Source: Leishmania donovani (Eukaryota > Euglenozoa > Kinetoplastea > Trypanosomatida > Trypanosomatidae). Taken from it: a stretch of 64,000 nucleotides of DNA. The notes beneath the pieces were generated by a model. The model had not been told where the DNA came from, ran no database searches, and was given only the letters and a program-made list of their open reading frames with translations. The stretch covers positions 2,136,259-2,200,258 of the forward strand of contig NC_018263.1 in the NCBI RefSeq assembly GCF_000227135.1, given 5' to 3'. Each line of letters begins with the position of its first letter. The first letter of the stretch is position 1. Positions 32,004 to 42,297 of the stretch are shown one piece after another. Position numbers and translations under genes: made by a program.

Positions 32004-33344
32004 TTACCCCTCAAGTTCTCGCCAGAGGTCTAGCAGATGTTGCTGGAACTGTTGAACGACGGACTCCTGAAAGTCATCGATGCCACTGCCGAGCAAGTCA
32101 ATGGCGTCCGTGTCTGTCCGTTCGTGTTTTGCGGTGCTCAGTTGTCGAAGCTGCACCTTGAACTGCTGTGCGGCCTCTTTCTTGGCGACTACAATCCTTC
32201 TGTGAAATAGGGCCGCTTGCTGCGGCGTGGGCGCACCATCAGTTCCATACGCTTTCTGCTGATTCTGCTGGCGAAGGAACGCGTGCACGACGCCCCGAAG
32301 CTGCAGGTCCAACTGATGCGTGTGAGATTCGACAGTCTCGGCGGTCCGCCGGAGACGCGTGGCCTCATCCATCTGCTCGTCGTCGCGTAGCCGCTGAAGC
32401 CGAGAGCGGGCGATGTTCTGGCACTGCTTTTGGCACGCGTCCCACGCCTCAGGCCGCTGTAGCGCTACGTCAAAGAAACACGCTGCCGTTTCTGACATTG
32501 CGGCTGGACAAATCTCATCCGCCTCACCACCTTGCGTGGCATGCACGAGCAGCCCCCACGGCTGGGTCGTCGCAGTCCACTGCCACCCATTCCAGTGGCA
32601 TGGCGCCCACGCCGCATGGTGCACAGGGTCAGCGGTCGCGTAGCAGTGATCGAACAAGGCATCCATAGAGCAGATTACCGGCGGTGGCACCCACGCAGAT
32701 GCGCGCGCCTGCTCTTTGCCGGACCCTTCTCGAGGATTACCACGTTGTGCATTGCGTGCGAGGCACACGGCCAGCGGCGTGGCGAAGCGGAGCTCGAAAA
32801 GTACAATGAGGGGCTGCCGTGACTGCACCGCGGCTGCCGGGTCTTCGTGCGGCGACTGGAGAGAATACTCTTCTCGTTCCAGGGTGCGGCACATCTGATA
32901 ATAGCGCTCTCGCATGCTCCGGTAGTGCATGTTGTCCTCCACAAAGATCATGGGGACGACCGCGTTCTCCGTCGCGTCGCCGTTGACGGTGCCCTCAATA
33001 CACGTGCGCAGCGCTGACTGGGTCAGTTCCAGCAGCCGCCTCGTGGCTTGCCTCCAAAGTCGCGGGCTAAACTTACGCTCCCCTGCTGAGGCAGCTGTGT
33101 CTTTTTCGTGCACCGTTGCCGCGTCGAGATCTGCGAGCACCTTGTCGAGTTCCAGCACAGAGCATATGCGACCGTGGCAGCGCCCACCGAAGATCGGCAC
33201 TTCTCCCGAGATGGAATCGCGTTGGAGGACGTGGCGCTGCGCAGCGACAAGAAAAGTGGACTTTCCGGCAGCTGGGATTCCGGTGACCAAGAAAAGGAGC
33301 GCTGACGGGCGCGGCGACAACGGAGATGATGGAGCCTGCGCCAT
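32004..33344 (-). CDS. PSTK: L-seryl-tRNA(Sec) kinase (PSTK)
   Basis: 446 residues from the ATG at 33342-33344. Upstream in-frame codons open only with non-ATG starts, and a candidate acceptor lies near 33408. The P-loop G-I-P-A-A-G-K-S-T is at 22-30. The PSTK hallmark V-E-D-N-M-H-Y-R-S-M-R, equivalent to the D-D-N-x-x-Y-R-S-M-R segment of archaeal and eukaryotic PSTK, is at 135-145. The enzyme phosphorylates Ser-tRNA(Sec) with ATP, and SepSecS then converts the product to Sec-tRNA, so the organism probably keeps selenocysteine synthesis, as described for trypanosomatids. The protein is longer than most PSTKs (around 250-360 residues), with Gln-rich helical sequence toward the C-terminus (about 330-446). 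It probably acts in the cytosol. Confidence 0.85.
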   Translation of the reverse strand: MAQAPSSPLSPRPSALLFLVTGIPAAGKSTFLVAAQRHVLQRDSISGEVPIFGGRCHGRICSVLELDKVLADLDAATVHEKDTAASAGERKFSPRLWRQATRRLLELTQSALRTCIEGTVNGDATENAVVPMIFVEDNMHYRSMRERYYQMCRTLEREEYSLQSPHEDPAAAVQSRQPLIVLFELRFATPLAVCLARNAQRGNPREGSGKEQARASAWVPPPVICSMDALFDHCYATADPVHHAAWAPCHWNGWQWTATTQPWGLLVHATQGGEADEICPAAMSETAACFFDVALQRPEAWDACQKQCQNIARSRLQRLRDDEQMDEATRLRRTAETVESHTHQLDLQLRGVVHAFLRQQNQQKAYGTDGAPTPQQAALFHRRIVVAKKEAAQQFKVQLRQLSTAKHERTDTDAIDLLGSGIDDFQESVVQQFQQHLLDLWRELEG

Positions 33345-34115
33345 ACGTGCGCACGCAGAGACACACGCACGCACGAACAGAAGGCTAAGAAAGACACCAG
33401 CGCGATGCTGTCCGTGCCGCCACCAAGGCACCCAAAGCCCCCCCCCCGAAAAAAAAAAACACTAACAAAACACCTCTACTTCAGCACGAACACAGGCACA
33501 CAGACAATGCAGCGCCCTGCACAACGGCAGGAGGAAGGGCCTCAGAGACACGCGAGAGCGGGAGAGGGCAGTCAGTGGAGCGAAGGTGTTGACAAGGGCA
33601 AGGGGTGCAAGTCACGCGACCGGCACGCAGAAGAAAGAGCGCGTGCGTGTGGGAGGGACCGCAGGCGAACAAAAAAAAAAGACAAAAAGAGAGAGGGAGG
33701 AGAATCATTCACATTCGCACATTACACACACACACACTCTTTCCCCAAATCCCGTTGGCGGAGATAAGCAAGAAGGCGAGGAGTCGGGTGGGTGGGGTGT
33801 GCTATGAGCGATTGTGTGCCACGTGGCAGCTGACAGAGGAGCACTCAGCGTCGTGTGGCGATGCCGCGTTCACACGGAACGGCGATTGAGGCGCGCTCAA
33901 GAGCCACACCCGACCGCGTAGAATCAAACACACCTCCAAGGATGCGAAGCTCTTTTACTTGTACGTCAGCCGCCTTGGGCTTCTAGCAAAGAATCTGGCA
34001 ACACACTCACGCACGCATCACGGAATGACAAGCAGATATTCCACCGACACAACAAACGCCTCCTTTCTATTTTCGAGCTGAGCGACGCCTGCTGCGCGGG
34101 CGCTGTAACGACGTG
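33345..34115. other. Spacer upstream of PSTK
   Basis: About 770 bases. It contains the T-rich tract (A-run on the plus strand near 33450-33460), a candidate PSTK acceptor AG at 33408, and a CA run near 33724-33738. No gene is seen. Confidence 0.5.
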
Positions 34116-37100
34116 CTACGACCGCATGCGCCGGCAGGTAAAGAGGATGCTGATGCGCGCGGCGCGCAGGTGGCGCGCATGAATCTCTGCTTCTGTTTCG
34201 CTAAGACCGTTAAGTCTGATACGCCGCTCTCCTTCGAGGTTTGCGCCGCTGTCTGCCTGGCTGAGCGCGTGCTGCTCCTGCTCTCGACTCAGTCGATCTG
34301 TCAACTGTGCAAGGTACACACGCAGATTCACGTCTGTCAATCGATCTTGCACCTGGAAGATTCGCGAAGCGTCTGAAAAGGAAATCAACTCGGACTTTCC
34401 TCTCGCGTGCCTATTCGCAGCAGAGGTCCCCTCATCTGCGCCGCCCTCCCCCTGCGAGGCAGCGGCGTGTGGGCCTCGAAGATCGATCCACACTCCCTTG
34501 TTGTCTCGGATCTTGGAGAAGGTTAGCAGACGCTGCGCAGTCACCTCGGTGGTCTCTTGCACCGGGAGCGAGTTGACATGGCCTATTCGCATCACAACGG
34601 AAATAGCAACCAGCTCTCGCCAGATAGAGTACCAAACGGACGGCGCAATCCACCGCTGATACTGCTTCAGCAGCCCACACGCCAGCTCCATCTGACTTAC
34701 CCATCGCATACGGAAAGCTTGGCTACCGGAAGCCGACGAATCCTTGTAGAGAACGGTTGCCAGGAACTTCATCGCTAGGAAGACTTCCCTTATGGCAAGG
34801 TTGCACCGCAGAATCATCTCCTCCTTTGTCGTTGTCGGCCCCCAGTAGGTCGGCGAGCGTGCAGACGGCCCCGATTCCGCGAGCACCTGCTCGCAGTACT
34901 CTAACTCCGCCTCCGTCCCAACCATGCTCGACTCTTCCATCGCTTGCGCGCTCATGGATATCACAAAGTGCCGCTTGACATACGTATGCATGACTCTCAG
35001 ATACTTGTCGAGGGGCGCACTCTGCAGAAAAGTCGAGGCGACGGCGCACGAAATCTGCCACATAAGTACCGCGCACACGAGGTGTCGCAGCTCTAGTTCA
35101 CTCTCGGACAACCGCCTCTTCTCTTTCTGCGCTGTGAACTCGGAATCCTCGTACTCCAAACGGCTCAAAGCCAAGCGGCTCACCATGATCAAAAGCTGGT
35201 GCGCCACATCACGGCTTGCGCGTGAGTGCGCAAAACGCTCGGCGAGGGCACGATAGACGTACAACGTCGTGCTCAAGATGGACTCACGCTTTTTCCACGA
35301 TAGGAACGCGATCTGGTCCTCTCTAGCGCACGCATCCAGCGCGGCTGCCGCCACAGTAAGGCACGACTCGTCGTTGATGGATAGGATGCAAATGTGGTGC
35401 AGGAGGTGCATCAGCTTCGGAAGCAACGAGCTGCGCAGTTTTTTCTCAGCTTTGTAGCGCTCCGTGTCGGATGGCGACTCCTGCAACGCCATTAGCGAAG
35501 CTTCACGAATCGTATCGACCGTCTTCTCCATCAAGTCAAAAATGTTCGGCAATTCGTCCAGCGTCATGTTGGCTGTGAGCGCGAACGACAATGCGGAGTC
35601 GAAGGCTCGCACAACGACCAACTTTTTGTGAAAGCCGAAGGAGAGTCCAGATTCGACGCCCGCGAGCCGCCGCTGATGATGACGAGGTGGAAGTATCCGC
35701 TGCGCAACTCCCAAGCAGGACAGAGCCACCTTCCGCGCGCTCTCATCTGCGTCACGGAACGGCGGCGCGTCTTCTGCTACCGCGCTCGATTTCAGCATGT
35801 TTTTGTGGCCTACATACCAGCGATGAAGCATGGCGATGTTGCGGTTCACAGTGGTCGGCAGCACACGGTGGTCACCTATTGAGTCCATGAAAATGGCAAA
35901 GTCTGACATGAAAGCTGCAGCGATGCAGGCGACATCAGCGCGTGCCGCCGCGCTCATGTCTTTTCGCTGTGTAAGTGCCAATAGCAACTTCATGGTAACC
36001 CAGCTCAGCTGAAGGCTCTTGTACTCTCCCATGGCACCATCCACGATCACCGTTTCAGTTGTTGTGTCAGACGACAGTCCTCCAGCTACGCCTGCTGCCT
36101 GCGACTTCCACTGGGAGCTTCGGATGACGGACGAAACGTTCCGCAGCTGCACACCGACAATGCGCTGCATACGACGTGCGGAGCGCAACGACAGTTCCAC
36201 CAGCTCACTTGATGCACCGTGGCAGCTCGCTCTTTGCTCGTGCAGCTGTAGGCAGTACACGATCGCGCACTCCACAACGTGCATACGCAGGATGAGCTCA
36301 TCAAATTGAGGGCCCTCCAACGCTACTGCGGCACCGCATTGTTGGTCTGGCAAATTTGTCCTCGCGAAGCCGCTGCCGCGCTTCTCGGGGACAGCCGTGG
36401 CCGGTGCGACAGCTGCGGAGGAGCAGGCGGACGATGGCTGCGTAAAGAACTTCTCCAGCGCTCGCAAAAGGGAATGCGTGGTCTTGCCTGTGGTGGTCCT
36501 TGCCTCGTCCGCCCCTGCCAACTCGGCTGTGACGTCGTTTTCGTCCGCTACGTCTTCCGACTCCTCGCCGACGTGGCTTACGTTCACGTTATCGGCACGA
36601 GTCACGACGGAAAGCATTTGTCGGATGCGATACTTCGCATCGAGAGTTCGCAGCGAAGGGGTCGTGTCTGCCTCAAGTGCTCTGAGGTACTCTCGCATTA
36701 GAGGCTCCGTGCACTCTAGCGCGGCGCTGAAGAGGTCGTGGTTGAAGCGCAGCTCACACAAACCGGTGGAGTAATGCGCGAGCAACATGAGGCGTCTTTT
36801 CGTGTCCATGTATTCAAACAGTGACACATCTCGCTCAGCCTTGCCGCTTCTTTTAATTTCGTCTCTGCGTCGCTCCTCGGCAATGCGCAACGCGGCGCGC
36901 ATTGCCGTGTAAGCTGTTGGCGCCCATGCCTTTTCCCGGCCTGTCACGATTGAGATGATGAAGAGCCACTCGAACGGGGAAAGTTCTCGCACAGCCAGGA
37001 TCTTCTCTGTGTGACGTAGCAGGCTCAGGTTTGACAGAGCACCGCGCAGCGCCGTACAGGCGTAGGCGGAGTACACTGTTTCGCGGTTCACTGGTGGCGA

Positions 37101-38021
37101 AAAGTCGAGCAGCTGCACATTCTGAGCCATTTGAGCAGCAACTCGCATTCTGTCGAATTTCACCGAGAAATCAAGCAGCTTCGGAACTAGCATCGATAAC
37201 TCCGCGGGTGTCACCGTATTTGCCGTGGACTCGTTGTACATGACTTTCAGCGCGACGCCATACTCATACTTTGCAGCTTCTCTGTCTGTGCGGGCAGCAA
37301 GGACGTCAACATAGTCACCGGGCAGCCCTTCGTCCGCTGGTGGAAGTCGCCGAGCAATTTCATCGATGATCTCCGCGAAGTCTAATGTGGCGCCCTTGGG
37401 AACAAGGGCCTGGAGCCACCGCGGCAGTCCTGCCAAGCACGCCTCCACCTCTGCGTTTTGTTCGAGAACCCACTTCGGTATACGACTCGCTAACTTTCGC
37501 CTCATCAACTTTTCGGCCTCCTCGTCAGCGATTCGAGTGGCGCCAACCGTGATGACCGAAAGAATCAGGTTAATCGTCGGCACCGTCGCGTATGGGCGCG
37601 GAAGCAGGTGCAAAATGACGGCGGTGAAGAGCGCATTTACTTGTGGTGAGCGACCGCGCACTGGAATGCTAAAGAGCGCAAACCGGCTCAGGATGGAGGC
37701 GCAGCCTGTGTGCACTCTCGGTGGCGCGAGCTGCAGGAAGAGAAGTATGCAGGGTATTTGTGCCGCCAGAGATACCCTATGCGCTTCAGGGATTCGGTCC
37801 AGGTGCGCCACATCGTTGCCCGCCACGATCTCTTCCGCCTGCGCTTCTCGTGCTTTGTGCGTTTTTTCGCTTTCCCAGCAAAAAGAAAACCGTGCCAACA
37901 TGCTGTGGGTCGTGCGGGTCAGATCTCGGAGAAGCGAATCGGGAAGTTGGCCGAGGCCACGATCTGTGCGAGGGCCCATCCGCTTCAGGAGGGCCATTAC
38001 CGCCGTATTATAGCGCACCAT
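34116..38021 (-). CDS. Large conserved-looking hypothetical protein, 1301 residues
   Basis: 1301 residues from the ATG at 38019-38021. Codons further upstream in frame open only with GTG, and a CCTCAG acceptor candidate lies about 25 bases upstream. I do not recognise the family. The sequence is almost entirely predicted alpha-helix, without membrane segments, and has few low-complexity stretches apart from an acidic, Ala/Thr-rich stretch near 490-560. The N-terminus is basic (R-x-x-x-A-V-M-A-L-L-K-R-M), which could be a mitochondrial presequence. The overall pattern resembles the large helical-repeat proteins that kinetoplastids use in mitochondrial RNA or ribosome biology, but no PPR or RAP motif is clear. 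The long, uninterrupted, GC-biased frame makes the gene itself secure. Confidence 0.8.
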   Translation of the reverse strand: MVRYNTAVMALLKRMGPRTDRGLGQLPDSLLRDLTRTTHSMLARFSFCWESEKTHKAREAQAEEIVAGNDVAHLDRIPEAHRVSLAAQIPCILLFLQLAPPRVHTGCASILSRFALFSIPVRGRSPQVNALFTAVILHLLPRPYATVPTINLILSVITVGATRIADEEAEKLMRRKLASRIPKWVLEQNAEVEACLAGLPRWLQALVPKGATLDFAEIIDEIARRLPPADEGLPGDYVDVLAARTDREAAKYEYGVALKVMYNESTANTVTPAELSMLVPKLLDFSVKFDRMRVAAQMAQNVQLLDFSPPVNRETVYSAYACTALRGALSNLSLLRHTEKILAVRELSPFEWLFIISIVTGREKAWAPTAYTAMRAALRIAEERRRDEIKRSGKAERDVSLFEYMDTKRRLMLLAHYSTGLCELRFNHDLFSAALECTEPLMREYLRALEADTTPSLRTLDAKYRIRQMLSVVTRADNVNVSHVGEESEDVADENDVTAELAGADEARTTTGKTTHSLLRALEKFFTQPSSACSSAAVAPATAVPEKRGSGFARTNLPDQQCGAAVALEGPQFDELILRMHVVECAIVYCLQLHEQRASCHGASSELVELSLRSARRMQRIVGVQLRNVSSVIRSSQWKSQAAGVAGGLSSDTTTETVIVDGAMGEYKSLQLSWVTMKLLLALTQRKDMSAAARADVACIAAAFMSDFAIFMDSIGDHRVLPTTVNRNIAMLHRWYVGHKNMLKSSAVAEDAPPFRDADESARKVALSCLGVAQRILPPRHHQRRLAGVESGLSFGFHKKLVVVRAFDSALSFALTANMTLDELPNIFDLMEKTVDTIREASLMALQESPSDTERYKAEKKLRSSLLPKLMHLLHHICILSINDESCLTVAAAALDACAREDQIAFLSWKKRESILSTTLYVYRALAERFAHSRASRDVAHQLLIMVSRLALSRLEYEDSEFTAQKEKRRLSESELELRHLVCAVLMWQISCAVASTFLQSAPLDKYLRVMHTYVKRHFVISMSAQAMEESSMVGTEAELEYCEQVLAESGPSARSPTYWGPTTTKEEMILRCNLAIREVFLAMKFLATVLYKDSSASGSQAFRMRWVSQMELACGLLKQYQRWIAPSVWYSIWRELVAISVVMRIGHVNSLPVQETTEVTAQRLLTFSKIRDNKGVWIDLRGPHAAASQGEGGADEGTSAANRHARGKSELISFSDASRIFQVQDRLTDVNLRVYLAQLTDRLSREQEQHALSQADSGANLEGERRIRLNGLSETEAEIHARHLRAARISILFTCRRMRS

Positions 38022-38874
38022 GATGCTCTCTTTGCCCCTCCTCTGAGGGGTAGCGCACGTGGTGGCAAAAGCCACCGTCGAGTACGACCGCCGTCTGCAC
38101 AGCGTCACCCTTTTCCGCGAACCAGGGTCAGAATATGGGAAGAAAAAAGGGAAAGGCGCCTAACACCCCATTAGTGTACGGCGTGCCTGCCGATACGGAT
38201 GCCGCGCACAATTGCGCGTGATGACGACTTCCCTGTGCAACGAAGACAGAGGAGGCGACCACAAAACGCATAAGAGCCACAGCAAGAGAAAAGAGAGCGT
38301 TACCGGAAGAAGAAAAACAAAACAAACAAAAAAAGAGCAACGGCGCTCGCCTCGTGGTGGTGAAGTAAGGTCTAAGCGTTGTAGACACACGTCGCACTTC
38401 TCAATCCGCTTCCGACGACGCGAGATGCAGCGAAGCACCAACGGGAGTAGCACTGTGCCCGACAATATAGACACAGAGACACACACACACACACGCAGAG
38501 AAAAGGGAAGGCAGTGGATGATTAAAGGAGGAGCCTAGCACGCGGGCGGCCATGGAGCACCTTTCCTCCATCCGCTGGACGTGTGGTCAGAGCAGAAGAG
38601 CGGGCAGGGTTGGGTGGGGGAGGGGGGGGGGGTACAGAGCAAGTGCACTGCGGTTGGTGCGCTCCCGATGGCTGAGCAGCACACGCGCAAGAGCACGTAC
38701 TCGCTCCATCTTATCCGCCGTGGCACAGAGGTGCCCCTTGACGGCCAAGTACGTCCAAGGGCCCTGCTGTGTCTCGCAATCAATGTCTTTTTTTTTTGCG
38801 ATAGGTCGTGGTAGTGATGGTGTTGATGGTGAGGGGCTAACGTGATGTGTGCTGCCCATGTAAGCGGCACGCCT
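38022..38874. other. Spacer between the 1301-residue protein and the M24 peptidase
   Basis: About 850 bases. It contains the 5' leader of the large hypothetical gene and the 3' UTR of the peptidase gene, a short CA run near 38477-38491 and an oligo-G run near 38620-38630. No gene is seen. Confidence 0.5.
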
Positions 38875-41394
38875 TCACTGCCGCATGACAGCTTCTATAA
38901 GCGCAATGTCCTTCGGGATAGTGGCTGTCAAGACGATGCTCGAGTACGGGTACCAGTCCGAGACTGCTGCGTGTGGCACTGGTGGCCCGTTTGAGTACGC
39001 TGGATTCGGAACAAATGTCTGCTGCTGTATGGCGCACACGTCCGTTTCCACGGAAGCCTTCGCCTTTGGTAACCCTTCCATAGCCACGCGCTGGGCAAAC
39101 AGGAAGCGCAACACATTTTGCGTAGCGGCAGTCATGCATCCCCCCCATACTGTGGGCACATGCGCGTCGCACACAGACACTAGCAGGGAGGGCATCAACC
39201 CTGCGTCTCCGCTGCCGTGGTAGCGATGAAAGGCAGCGAGGGCGTGCTGGAGGTAGTCCCCACGGCTCCACGGACAGCGCACCAGAGGCTCTCCACCTTT
39301 GCATACATCGACGTCCTCGCCATCGGGGGAAGGCAAGACGAGAACGTCGTCTTCGATTTGCACGCCAACGCCACCGTGAAACGCGATCGGTAAGTGCGCC
39401 CTCTCGAGGCCGAAGAGGGCCGCTCTTTGTGCGCTCGGCACGTAGACGCCAGGCTCAACAGTGTGCATCATGCCCCCTTGCAGGATGCGCGGAGTCGGCC
39501 GCTGCCGCTGCGCGACCTCTTCCTTTGCCGCTGCCGTTGGGAGTGGCCGCGAAACGCTACTTAGCTCCTCATGGATGTCGAGGCCGAAGAAATGGCCGAA
39601 CAAGTGAGCACAGAAGCAGGAGCGCACCAGGGCAAGCGGTACCTGCTGCTCCGGCGACGAGGTTGCAGTAGCCGACTCGTGGGGGCACGGGCTTGGCGTG
39701 GCTGACGAGGATGCTGCACGACGCACATCGACCCCAAGCAAGCAAAGCAACGCCCGCGTTTCGTCGATGTGCATCCGAGCCATGTCACGGACCGAAGCCC
39801 CAGGCTTCATGCACCGGAGCAGCTTGCGCTGAATCTGGAGCAATCCCTCGTACAGCGGCACGTACGAGGAGGGAAAGCGTGAACTGCCTATCGGCAGTGT
39901 CCGCGCGCAGTCCGTGGGGACGCCGTCCACCTCCACACCGGCGTCCACGCGCACAACGTCACCCGGTGCGGCCACACCGTCGTTGTCGGTGAAGTGGATT
40001 TCGCTGCCGCGCACGCCGCTTGCCACGACGGGGATGTACGCGCATCGTACCTGGGCAGCTGGCCCGGCGTGCGCGCTAATGTCGCACACGGCACGCTGAA
40101 ACGCACAGTGCAGCGCGTGCTCCGACAGTGTCGCGGGGGCGCGGTACATGAGCTGCAGAAAAGCATCCTCTGTTGCGCGGGCACTGCGAAGGTGCTGCCG
40201 TAGCTGTGATGGGCCTTTGAACTGCCGGTACAGCCACGCGTATGCATCACTGCGACGAACGGGCAGGCAGAGCTGCATCGTGGCATCCGGCTCGCTGTCA
40301 GCGCTTGCGGATGCGGTGGCGACGGCAGCCGGAGAATCACGTCCTCGTAGGGGGCAGGGCACGCGGCCTCGCTTAGGTAGCGCATTGGCGGTGCTGGGCA
40401 CAAGACCAGGGGTGTGACCCGCAACTGCCGAGTAGCGGAAGGCGACTACGCTGCAGGTCGGCTGCTGCCCTGGTGCTGCTGCGGTTGCAAGAGGGAGTGG
40501 ACGTGGCAGGTGCACCACAAAGGGCATCGCGCTCAACGTGGAGAAGAAAGCCTCAAGTGGATGGCGAAAGACAGAGGTGCTGTCGGCTACATCCCGCGCT
40601 TTTGCGAGCCGCATCGATGCCGCTGGCTGGCGAAGGCGGTAGCCTCTTCCATCCCAGCGTAGCTGTTGCGGATACGCCGCGAACACTCTCGGCAGGACGC
40701 CCAGCGCAAGAAGCCTCCCTGCCTGCACCCCTTCTCCTCCTCCTCCTCCCGACAACGTTGATAGCTCGACGCCGCTGTGCTCTGCCCATTCCTTTACCTG
40801 CTGCTGTGCCATGTCTGTGATAAGCCGGCGAACCGCCGCGCAGACGGTGCCCACTTCGTTCGTCGTGACCACGTTCTCGTGCGTGCAAGGCGACAGCATA
40901 CCACCATCAGCATCCGCGCAGAGAAGACGTTTGTACTGACTGAGCGGCACCGCCTCAGATCCCCACACCAGCGTCGCTGTGTCTGTCGTGACGGGCGGCA
41001 CACAGAGGAGGGTTTGCGTGGGGATGCCCTTCATGCCCTTGGCAAAGGCCGCGATGGTGATCCGTACATCCTCGGTGATCGCCGACGAAGGCGGGGCGAG
41101 CTGACGCCGCATCGGGACGCGCATGCCAAACAGGTGGTACCACAAGGAGTCTTGACGATGCGGCCACAGGATATCGTGGCTGTATAGCGATTCATCGGCG
41201 GCGGGAAGAAGAACAATCGAATTATCTGGGAGGCACTCCAGGAACCGCCTGCGCCGGTCCGCGTACTCCTGCGCGCTCACTTCTTCAGCTACTGCGGCTG
41301 AGCCACCGACCCAGCGCGTCGAGCCCAACGTGAGCGGCACACTATGCCTTTGCGCTGGTGCGGTACACCATGCTCGACGAAGTCGACGAAGCAT
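38875..41394 (-). CDS. M24B aminopeptidase P-like metallopeptidase, likely mitochondrial
   Basis: 839 residues from the ATG at 41392-41394. A pyrimidine tract ending in CTCAG near 41455 separates this ATG from an upstream frame extension and fixes the start. The N-terminus is Arg-rich and lacks acidic residues for about 35 residues, as in a mitochondrial presequence. An AMP_N-like region follows (about 40-250). The C-terminal creatinase fold has all five metal ligands in the usual spacing: D484 in V-D-A-G, D495 in T-D-C-A-R, H601 in F-G-H-F-F-G-L-D-I-H-E, E647 in T-V-E-P-G-V-Y and E681 in Q-I-E-D-D. H608 is also kept. The enzyme should remove an N-terminal residue before proline. Mitochondrial relatives (Icp55, XPNPEP3) trim presequence-processed proteins. 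It is much longer than the usual 430-510 residues, with poorly conserved Ala/Pro/Ser-rich insertions near 250-400 and 530-580. Confidence 0.85.
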   Translation of the reverse strand: MLRRLRRAWCTAPAQRHSVPLTLGSTRWVGGSAAVAEEVSAQEYADRRRRFLECLPDNSIVLLPAADESLYSHDILWPHRQDSLWYHLFGMRVPMRRQLAPPSSAITEDVRITIAAFAKGMKGIPTQTLLCVPPVTTDTATLVWGSEAVPLSQYKRLLCADADGGMLSPCTHENVVTTNEVGTVCAAVRRLITDMAQQQVKEWAEHSGVELSTLSGGGGGEGVQAGRLLALGVLPRVFAAYPQQLRWDGRGYRLRQPAASMRLAKARDVADSTSVFRHPLEAFFSTLSAMPFVVHLPRPLPLATAAAPGQQPTCSVVAFRYSAVAGHTPGLVPSTANALPKRGRVPCPLRGRDSPAAVATASASADSEPDATMQLCLPVRRSDAYAWLYRQFKGPSQLRQHLRSARATEDAFLQLMYRAPATLSEHALHCAFQRAVCDISAHAGPAAQVRCAYIPVVASGVRGSEIHFTDNDGVAAPGDVVRVDAGVEVDGVPTDCARTLPIGSSRFPSSYVPLYEGLLQIQRKLLRCMKPGASVRDMARMHIDETRALLCLLGVDVRRAASSSATPSPCPHESATATSSPEQQVPLALVRSCFCAHLFGHFFGLDIHEELSSVSRPLPTAAAKEEVAQRQRPTPRILQGGMMHTVEPGVYVPSAQRAALFGLERAHLPIAFHGGVGVQIEDDVLVLPSPDGEDVDVCKGGEPLVRCPWSRGDYLQHALAAFHRYHGSGDAGLMPSLLVSVCDAHVPTVWGGCMTAATQNVLRFLFAQRVAMEGLPKAKASVETDVCAIQQQTFVPNPAYSNGPPVPHAAVSDWYPYSSIVLTATIPKDIALIEAVMRQ

Positions 41395-42297
41395 GTGGGC
41401 TGCGATCGTTTTTCGAAAACACTCCACCTCCAGACAGATGCGTCCGCGTCGTTGCTGAGGGAGAGGGCGGGTGGGAGGGGAAGCGTGGCTCGTCCTTCGA
41501 CTGTCGTGCCGCACGGCCAACAGAAGGAGGGCCACACGGTGTACGGCCGGGGCGACAGACGAAGCAGAGCGCGTCCCCAACCACGACACAACAAAAGGAC
41601 CAAGAGGAGAGCCGCGGGTCAGAGAAAATGTGAGAGAGGCGAGAAGCGTCTGATGTGATGTCTGTACTGCACCACGCGCGCAGAAGCCGAGTGCGACTCA
41701 AACGAACAAAAAAATACACCAAAGAGCCGAACGGTGCCGTTCCGACTTCGTCATCTTGTGCGGTGCCTAAGATGAACGGCAGTCGTTGCGTTTTTCGCGT
41801 CGTCCGTCGACGCTTTAGCGCAGCATTTTTCTGCTTCGCCAATTTTTCCTGTACATGCCTCCATGCGAGAGGGGGCCGGGTAGGACGGGAGACGCACCGC
41901 ACATACACCGCTAGTTGCTTTTCCACAGCGACGTCCCTCCCGACAAAGCAAAAAAAAAAATATCGAAACAACGACCTGCACAAAGGACGGGAGGGGGGGG
42001 GGAAATCTCGGAGACAAGGCGACCGAGAGAAAACGAAAGAAGACAGCGAATCACGGTAACGCGCTCAACTGCTGCCGCGACGTTCTTGTGGAGCGCCAGG
42101 AGGCGCCTCAACGGTAAGTGTCTCGACATCAAGGACGCTAGCCGCGCCCAGCCATACTAGAATTCACGCCGATTTTGCCCCTCCTCCGATTCGACCCCGC
42201 AATCATGGGCCCTATGTAGTGATCGGTTTCTCTTGTTGTTTTGCGTTTGTGTGCGTGTGTGTGTGTGTGAGGGATGGGGGGGGGAGGAAAAGGGGAC
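41395..42297. other. Spacer between the M24 peptidase and the p24 gene
   Basis: About 900 bases. The left end holds the strong CT-rich tract and acceptor (near 41455) of the peptidase. A (GT)n run near 42252-42269 lies next to the p24 stop codon. No gene is seen. Confidence 0.5.

Noticed and set aside
41395..41589. 65-codon extension of the M24 peptidase
   Set aside because: A strong CT tract with CTCAG near 41455 places the transcript start downstream of it.
42165..42195. Possible tRNA: ATTCGACCCC stretch on the plus strand
   Set aside because: The flanks do not form a T-stem and there is no A-box at the right distance.
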